A stretch of DNA of 10,708 bases from UBA2402 sp037139735 (lineage in GTDB: Bacteria; Planctomycetota; Phycisphaerae; Phycisphaerales; UBA1924), in contig JBAXFU010000104.1 of assembly GCA_037139735.1 (NCBI GenBank), positions 1 through 10,708 of the forward strand, read 5' to 3'. The notes under the pieces are model-generated. The model saw only the letters and a list, made by a program, of their open reading frames with translations. It did not search any database and was not told the DNA's origin. Below, piece after piece: positions 5,744 to 10,708 of the stretch (the stretch's first letter is position 1; each line of letters starts with the position of its first letter). The position numbers and the translations under genes were made by a program.

Positions 5744-8653
5744 ATGGCGACCCTCTACGTCATCGACGGCTACGCGGCGTTCTTCCGCTGCTATCACGCC
5801 ATCCGCTCCGCGATGACCAGTCCGGTCACCAAGGAGCCCACCAACATGACGTTCGGTTTCGTGGGCATGCTGCTCAAGCTGCTCAAGGCCGAAGGGACGA
5901 ACATCGCCGCGTCCGGCGGTCGGCCCGACTTCGTGGCCGTGGCCCTCGACGTCGGCGGCGACAAGGGCACGTTCCGCTCGCAGATCTATCCCGAGTACAA
6001 GGCGCACCGCGATGCGCCGCCCGAGGATCTCGCGCCTCAGGTCGATCGCTGTCTCGCCATGTTGCGGGCCATCGGCGTGCCCATCATCGCCTCGCCGGGC
6101 TTCGAGGCCGACGACGTGATGGCCACGCTCGTCGAGCGGCTCAAGGCCACGCACCCCGATCTCAAGGTTCGCTTGGTCTCGAAGGACAAGGACCTCAAGC
6201 AACTCCTCGAGGGCGACCGCGTCCAGCTCTTCGACGTCCACACCGACACGCCCTTCTCGCAGGCCACCCTCGAGGCCGACACGGGCCTGCGGCCCGAGCA
6301 GGTCGTCGACATGCTCACGCTCATGGGCGACGCCTCCGACAACGTTCCCGGCGTCGAGGGCGTGGGCGAGAAGACGGCGGCCAAGCTCATTCGCGAATAC
6401 GGGTCCGCGGAGGAAGTGCTCCGTCGCGCCGGCGAGATCAAGACCAAGCTCGGGCCCAAGATCCTCGCCGCCGCCGAGATCATCCCGCTCGCCCGCCGCC
6501 TGGTCACGCTGCGGCGCGACATCCCCGTCGACTTCGACCTCGAGGCGGCCCGGGTCGCCTCGCTCCGCCTCGAACGACTCTCGCCGCTGCTCAAGGAGTT
6601 GGGGTTCAACCGGTACCAGGACGAGGTTCGCGGCCTGATGGGCGAGGCGTCGGCGCCCGCCGCGGCCCCGGCGTCGACGCCGTCCGCCGCGGTCGCTCGC
6701 CGCCGTCCCGCCGCGGCCGACCCGATGGTGGGGGGGCTCTTCGATCAGGCCGATGCCTCGGCGCCGACGATCATCGCCGCCCAGGACGGCCGATACGAGT
6801 GCGTCGCCGATGGCGCGTCGCTCGCGGCGCTGGTGAAGCGGATCTCGAGAGCCGCCTGCCTTTCGATCGACACCGAGACGACGGCCCTGTCGCCGCACCT
6901 GGCGCGACTGTGCGGCATCAGCCTGAGCGTCGAGCCCGGGTCGGGCTGGTACGTCCCCGTGCGGTCGCCCTCGCCGCGGTCGCACCTGTCGCAGGAGGCC
7001 GTGATCGCCGCGTTGCGGCCCGTGCTGGAGGACGCCTCGGTCGCCAAGTGCGGGCACAACCTGAAGTTCGACATCAACATCCTGCGTGCCGCGGGCGCGA
7101 CCCTCCGCGGCCTGACCTCGCCGGGCGGCTTCGACAGCATGGTGGCGAGCTATCTCATCGACGCCTCGCGCTCGTCGCACTCGCTCGACGCCCTGTCGCT
7201 CGCGCTGCTGGGGCGGAGCAACATCTCGCTCTCGCAGCTGGTGGGATCGGGCAAGCAGATGCGGACGTTCGACACGGTGCCGGTGGAGCAGGCCACGCAG
7301 TACGCGGCGGAGGACGCGGACGTGGCGTTGCGCCTGCGGTCGGTGATGCAGCCCGAGATCGAGGCGATGGGCATGCACGAGCTGCTCCACGAGGTGGAAC
7401 TGCCCCTGGTGGAGGTGCTCGCCGACCTCGAGTACGTGGGCGTGAAGGTCGACGGCGGGGAACTCGATCGTCAGCGCGAGCGGCTGATCGAACGCATCGA
7501 CTCGCTGCGGGGCGAACTGGCGTCGCAGGCGATGGAGGGCGTGGGTCGCGAGTTCGATCCCGACAGTCCCCGTCAACTCTCGCACCTGCTGTTCAACAGG
7601 CCGGAGGACGATCCGCCGGGCCTGGGGCTGCGGTCCACCAAGCGGACCAAGACGGGGTTCTCCACCGACGCCGAGGTGCTCGAGGAACTGGCCGAGGACG
7701 AGGCCGTCTCGACGCCCATTCCACGATTGATCCTCGAGTACCGGCAGCTGACCAAGCTCGTCTCGACCTACCTGGTCGCGCTCCGCGAGGCGATCAATCC
7801 CGTGACGGGCCGGGTGCACACGAGCTTCAGCCAGACCGTGACGGCCACCGGTCGCCTGGCCTCGAGCGATCCCAACCTCCAGAACATCCCGATCCGCACC
7901 GACATCGGCCGCGACATCCGCCGCGCCTTCGTCGCCGAGCCCGGGCACGTGCTCGTCACCGCCGACTACTCGCAGGTGGAGTTGCGGCTCCTGGCGCACC
8001 TGTCGCAGGATCCCGCGCTCATCGAGGCCTTCAGGCGGGACGAGGACATCCACACCGCCGTCGCGGCGGAGATCCACGGGGTGCCCGCGTCGGAGGTGAC
8101 GCGCGAGCAGCGCAGCGGCGCGAAGATGGTGAACTTCGGCATCGTCTACGGCATCACGCCCTTCGGACTCGCGAGGAGGCTGAAGGTGCCCCAGGATCAG
8201 GCCGCGGCCATCATCGACGGGTACAAGCGGCGCTTCAGCGGCATCACGACGTTCCTGCAGGAATGCGTCGAGATGGCCCGCTCGAAGGGGTACGTCGACA
8301 CGATGCTCAAGCGGCGCAGGCCCATTCCCGACGTGCAGTCGTCCAACCCCGCCAAGCGGGCCCTGGCCGAGCGGTTGGCGATCAACAGCGTGGTGCAGGG
8401 GAGCGCGGCCGACCTCATCAAGCTCGCCATGGTGCGACTGCATCGACGCATCCGCGAGGCCCGTGAGGGCGACGCGCTCTTCGGCACGCGCATGCTCCTG
8501 CAGGTGCACGACGAACTGGTCTTCGAGACCCCCGTCGCCAACGCGCAGGCCGCGATGCGGGAAGTGGTCGATGGCATGGAGCGGGCGATGGAGCTTCGCG
8601 TGCCCCTCCGCGTCGATGCGCACGCGGGCGCGAGTTGGTTCGAGGGCAAGTGA
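5744..8653 (+). CDS. polA: DNA polymerase I
   Basis: A complete 969-residue enzyme with three domains. Residues 1-298 are the 5'-3' flap nuclease (IDGY at 7-10, FEADD at 120-124, GDASDNVPGVEGVGEKTA at 195-212 with its helix-hairpin-helix). An Ala/Pro-rich linker covers about 301-340. Residues 350-540 are the 3'-5' exonuclease with all acidic motifs kept: D376 and E378 in IDTET, D443 in HNLKFD, Y520 and D524 in YAAED, so proofreading should be active. Residues 545-969 are the polymerase: motif A ADYSQVELR (D741), motif B RSGAKMVNFGIVYG (R790, K794, F798, Y802) and motif C VHDE (D923). The enzyme fills gaps and removes RNA primers in replication and repair. It is somewhat longer than E. coli Pol I (928), mostly in the linker. 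It follows the thioesterase gene by 6 bp, without a Shine-Dalgarno sequence. No terminator follows it. Confidence 0.98.
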   Translation: MATLYVIDGYAAFFRCYHAIRSAMTSPVTKEPTNMTFGFVGMLLKLLKAEGTNIAASGGRPDFVAVALDVGGDKGTFRSQIYPEYKAHRDAPPEDLAPQVDRCLAMLRAIGVPIIASPGFEADDVMATLVERLKATHPDLKVRLVSKDKDLKQLLEGDRVQLFDVHTDTPFSQATLEADTGLRPEQVVDMLTLMGDASDNVPGVEGVGEKTAAKLIREYGSAEEVLRRAGEIKTKLGPKILAAAEIIPLARRLVTLRRDIPVDFDLEAARVASLRLERLSPLLKELGFNRYQDEVRGLMGEASAPAAAPASTPSAAVARRRPAAADPMVGGLFDQADASAPTIIAAQDGRYECVADGASLAALVKRISRAACLSIDTETTALSPHLARLCGISLSVEPGSGWYVPVRSPSPRSHLSQEAVIAALRPVLEDASVAKCGHNLKFDINILRAAGATLRGLTSPGGFDSMVASYLIDASRSSHSLDALSLALLGRSNISLSQLVGSGKQMRTFDTVPVEQATQYAAEDADVALRLRSVMQPEIEAMGMHELLHEVELPLVEVLADLEYVGVKVDGGELDRQRERLIERIDSLRGELASQAMEGVGREFDPDSPRQLSHLLFNRPEDDPPGLGLRSTKRTKTGFSTDAEVLEELAEDEAVSTPIPRLILEYRQLTKLVSTYLVALREAINPVTGRVHTSFSQTVTATGRLASSDPNLQNIPIRTDIGRDIRRAFVAEPGHVLVTADYSQVELRLLAHLSQDPALIEAFRRDEDIHTAVAAEIHGVPASEVTREQRSGAKMVNFGIVYGITPFGLARRLKVPQDQAAAIIDGYKRRFSGITTFLQECVEMARSKGYVDTMLKRRRPIPDVQSSNPAKRALAERLAINSVVQGSAADLIKLAMVRLHRRIREAREGDALFGTRMLLQVHDELVFETPVANAQAAMREVVDGMERAMELRVPLRVDAHAGASWFEGK

Positions 8654-8658
8654 CGCGT

Positions 8659-9381
8659 TTAGTCGCGGGGCGGCGGGGCGCCGATCCGCGACCAGGGCGA
8701 CAGGCCCCGAAGGCGGAGTGCCAGATCCGCGACGATGCGTCGATCTGACGTGATCGAGAAGTGGCTGATGGGCCGCGCGTACCAGCGGTCGACGTCGAGC
8801 CACAGCGGCGTCATGCCCGGCGGCGCGGTGTTGGTGGCGCCCACCATCCAGTCTCGCAGCAGCGCGTAGCACGTGAGTTCGCCGATGGAGCCCGGCAGCG
8901 CGGCATCGAGCCCGGCCAGGAGCGAGGAGCCCGGCGAGAGCTGGATCGCCCCCGCGTCGGGACGCACGTGCCGGGTGATGATGGCGCCGCGGTGGGGCGA
9001 GGCCAGCGTGAAGAGGCGTTCGATTCGCGCCGCGCCTCGGGCCGCGAGATGGCGGGCCACGATCCCTCCCATCGAGATGCCCGCCACGTCGAGCGGCTCG
9101 TTCGCCCAGCCGGCGCGCCCGAGGGCGGTGGCGGCCACATCGGCGGCCGCCTCGACCGTCGTGGCGAAGGGGTAGCTCACCACCAGCGTCCGCTCGGCGA
9201 TCGCCGCGTTGAACCGGCGGAGCCATCGGGCCAGCGTGAGGCCCGGAATGGCGGGCGAGTGATATCCCGACAGGATCAGCAGCGGTCTGGCGGCGCGTCC
9301 GTCCCGGCCGGCGCGAGCCAACGTCGCCGGCGCCTCGGGCGCGACGCGAAAGTCGGGGTTGTCGATGAACGCCAGGGCCAT
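8659..9381 (-). CDS. Lipase-like alpha/beta hydrolase
   Basis: A 240-residue alpha/beta hydrolase. The oxyanion region LLILSGYHSP (34-43) is followed by the nucleophile elbow GISMGG (S103) and by TLASPHRGA (125-133), the pattern seen in lipases and PGAP1-like esterases. H207 in ISHFSITSD is the likely catalytic histidine. The acid is uncertain (D196 or D198 in PLWLDVD). No signal peptide is visible, so it is probably cytoplasmic. Substrate unknown: an ester of a lipid or small acid is likely. The ATG at 9381 is the first in frame, without a Shine-Dalgarno sequence. Its stop faces the polA stop with 5 bp between, so the two transcripts probably overlap. It diverges from the TraB-like gene across 68 bp. 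Confidence 0.82.
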   Translation of the reverse strand: MALAFIDNPDFRVAPEAPATLARAGRDGRAARPLLILSGYHSPAIPGLTLARWLRRFNAAIAERTLVVSYPFATTVEAAADVAATALGRAGWANEPLDVAGISMGGIVARHLAARGAARIERLFTLASPHRGAIITRHVRPDAGAIQLSPGSSLLAGLDAALPGSIGELTCYALLRDWMVGATNTAPPGMTPLWLDVDRWYARPISHFSITSDRRIVADLALRLRGLSPWSRIGAPPPRD

Positions 9382-9449
9382 GGTCGACGTCGGTCAGGGT
9401 ATCGGTTCGTCCGCCAAGGGTCGGCCGCCGCCGCTTCCTATCCTTGAGG
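9382..9449. promoter_or_regulatory. Divergent intergenic region (lipase-like gene / TraB-like gene)
   Basis: These 68 bp separate two genes reading apart. A -10-like TATCCT (9438-9443) lies 6 nt before the TraB-like ATG and has no convincing -35 box. If it is real, transcription would start at or next to the ATG. GAGG directly abuts that ATG, too close to act as a normal ribosome binding site. On the minus strand only a weak GATACC is seen. Confidence 0.3.
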
Positions 9450-10708
9450 ATGCAGCAAATCCTCCGTTCCGTCGTCGTGGCGTGGGTCGCGGTGAACTGC
9501 GTTCAAGCGGTCGCTTCGGCACAGGACGTCGCGTCTCGCTACGCACGGGTTGCGGAGAGCGACGAGGGCAAGCGACTCGCGCTCGAGATCTCCTCGCGCA
9601 CGTTCCGTTCGCCCAAGGAGGGCGGGCCGGTTGTCCATCTCGTCGGCGCGGTGCACATCGGCGACGCGGCGTATTACCGCCAACTCCAGGAGTTCCTCGA
9701 CGCACAGGACCTCGTCCTCTTCGAGGGCGTCAAGCCCGCCGGCGTCGGCAACGACGCGGCCGACGACGCGGCGAGGGCCATGCTCACGTCGTCGCGTCAG
9801 CGGCTGCTCGCCGTGCTGATCGAGCGACACCGCCAGAAGCACGGGGCCTATCCCGAGTCGCTCGACGCCATGCGGGGCGAACTGCTGGGGTCCGCGGCTC
9901 GGCTCGCCGCCGCCGCCGCCACCGACGGCTGGGGCCGCGCTCAGGCCTATCGCACCGAAGGGTCGCCCATCGCGTCCTTCGACCTCGTGAGTCTCGGGTC
10001 GGACGGCGCGGAGGGAGGCGAAGGACCCGCGGCCGACCTGCGGTTCTCCGCGCAAAAGCCCCTGAGCCGCCAGGAGAAGGCGGCATCGGGCCAGGGCATC
10101 CAGACGCAACTGGCCTCGGCCCTTGGCCTCAAATTCCAGCTCGAGGCCATCGACTACGCGCGTGCGTCATGGCGCAACAGCGACATGAGCATCGATCAGG
10201 TGCAGGAGCGGCTCGCGGCGTCCGGCGCGTCGGCCGACGCGCTCTTCAGCATGCTCGACGGCACGTCGCTGGCGAGCCGCTTCGTCTCGGTGCTGCTGGG
10301 GTTCATCAAGGCCAGCCCGCCGATGGCGATGAGCGTGAAGGTGATGCTGGTGGAGACGCTGGCGAACGCCGACGCGATGCTCGAGGGGCAGGCCGGCGCG
10401 GGCGGGCTCGACAAGATGATGAAGGTCATCATCGTCGATCGCAACGCCGAGGTCTTCAAGGACCTGTCGGGCGTGCTCGAACGCGAGCCCGGGGTCAAGT
10501 CGATCGCGATCTTCTACGGGGCCGGTCACCTCCCCGACATGGAACGACGCCTGACCGAGGAGATGCACTTTGCCTTCGATCACGATCGCTGGTTCCCGGC
10601 CATCTCGCTCGACCTGACGTCGCAGCCGGGTGCGGCGGCCCAGGCCAAGTCGATGCGGGCGACCATGCAGCGCATGGTCGAACAGCGTCGCAAGGCCGCC
10701 GAGCCCAA
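9450..10708 (+). CDS. Secreted TraB/PrgY/GumN (TIKI-like) protein with an inserted GspG-like domain, 3' end missing
   Basis: The frame is open from the ATG at 9450 to the window edge (419 codons). A signal peptide (MQQILRSVVVAWVAVNCVQA, then VASA before Q25) points to export. The N-terminal TraB motif is VVHLVGAVHIGD (H69) followed by LVLFEGV (E92). The C-terminal half has IDYARASWRNSDMS (234-247), VDRNAEV (R331) and YGAGH (H360), so the GxxH-type histidines and acidic residue expected of a TIKI-like metalloprotease fold are present. Between them, residues about 113-200 resemble the C-terminal domain of the type II secretion major pseudopilin GspG: a helix with HGAYPESLDAM, DGWGRAQAYR, then FDLVSLGSDGAEGGEGPAAD, the Ca-binding loop pattern. 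The pseudopilin N-terminal methylation site and long hydrophobic helix are absent, so it cannot be a pilus subunit. Function unknown; a secreted peptidase with a calcium-binding insert is my inference. Confidence 0.75.
   Translation, partial: MQQILRSVVVAWVAVNCVQAVASAQDVASRYARVAESDEGKRLALEISSRTFRSPKEGGPVVHLVGAVHIGDAAYYRQLQEFLDAQDLVLFEGVKPAGVGNDAADDAARAMLTSSRQRLLAVLIERHRQKHGAYPESLDAMRGELLGSAARLAAAAATDGWGRAQAYRTEGSPIASFDLVSLGSDGAEGGEGPAADLRFSAQKPLSRQEKAASGQGIQTQLASALGLKFQLEAIDYARASWRNSDMSIDQVQERLAASGASADALFSMLDGTSLASRFVSVLLGFIKASPPMAMSVKVMLVETLANADAMLEGQAGAGGLDKMMKVIIVDRNAEVFKDLSGVLEREPGVKSIAIFYGAGHLPDMERRLTEEMHFAFDHDRWFPAISLDLTSQPGAAAQAKSMRATMQRMVEQRRKAAEP

Noticed and set aside
5497..8466. Plus-strand open frame of 989 codons overlapping the thioesterase and polA
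   Set aside because: It is a frame-shifted reading of polA with Arg/Gly/His-rich, domain-free sequence; polA itself is unmistakable.
4517..9226. Minus-strand open frame of 1569 codons running antisense through polA
   Set aside because: Only its last 256 codons (the DinB-like gene) look like protein. The rest is Arg/His/Gly/Val-rich text mirroring polA and part of the lipase-like gene, as expected from GC-rich third positions.

Overview
The window is GC-rich, coding-dense bacterial chromosome with no rRNA, tRNA, CRISPR array, insertion sequence or phage gene. A secreted protein ending in TPTPGA, a hydrophobic stretch and RRRR (a PEP-CTERM-like sorting signal), several genes without a Shine-Dalgarno sequence and high-GC third positions suggest a planctomycete, perhaps Phycisphaerae. 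That placement is inference; no marker RNA is present.

Left part (1-2755, minus strand), in transcription order: a secreted or anchored alpha/beta hydrolase fused to an NTF2/SnoaL-like domain (1577-2755); an EamA/DMT permease (600-1580) joined to it by a GTGA overlap; and, after 78 bp, the N-terminal part of an HlyD-type membrane-fusion protein that runs off the left edge (1-521). These look like one operon. A strong minus-strand terminator (2789-2821) separates them from the next unit.

Middle (2787-5284, minus strand): a DinB-fold protein with eight cysteines in four CC pairs at its N-terminus and a GCGCACG tail (4517-5284), a thioredoxin-fold protein with WCGDC (3774-4370), and the PEP-CTERM-like secreted protein (2873-3466). 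The last has its own recognisable sigma70-type promoter, a leader of about 150 nt with hairpins and repeats, and the terminator.

Right part: on the plus strand an acyl-CoA thioesterase (5339-5737) lies 6 bp before a full-length DNA polymerase I with intact proofreading motifs (polA, 5744-8653). A lipase-like alpha/beta hydrolase (8659-9381, minus) converges on polA with 5 bp between the stop codons. Diverging from it, a secreted TraB/PrgY/GumN (TIKI-like) protein (9450 to the right edge, incomplete) carries what looks like a GspG pseudopilin C-terminal domain inserted inside its TraB fold. That architecture is the most unusual item here.

Apart from polA with its thioesterase neighbour, and the hydrolase-EamA-HlyD run, the genes do not form an obvious pathway. 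The adjacent Cys-rich DinB protein and thioredoxin may share a thiol or metal role, which is speculative.
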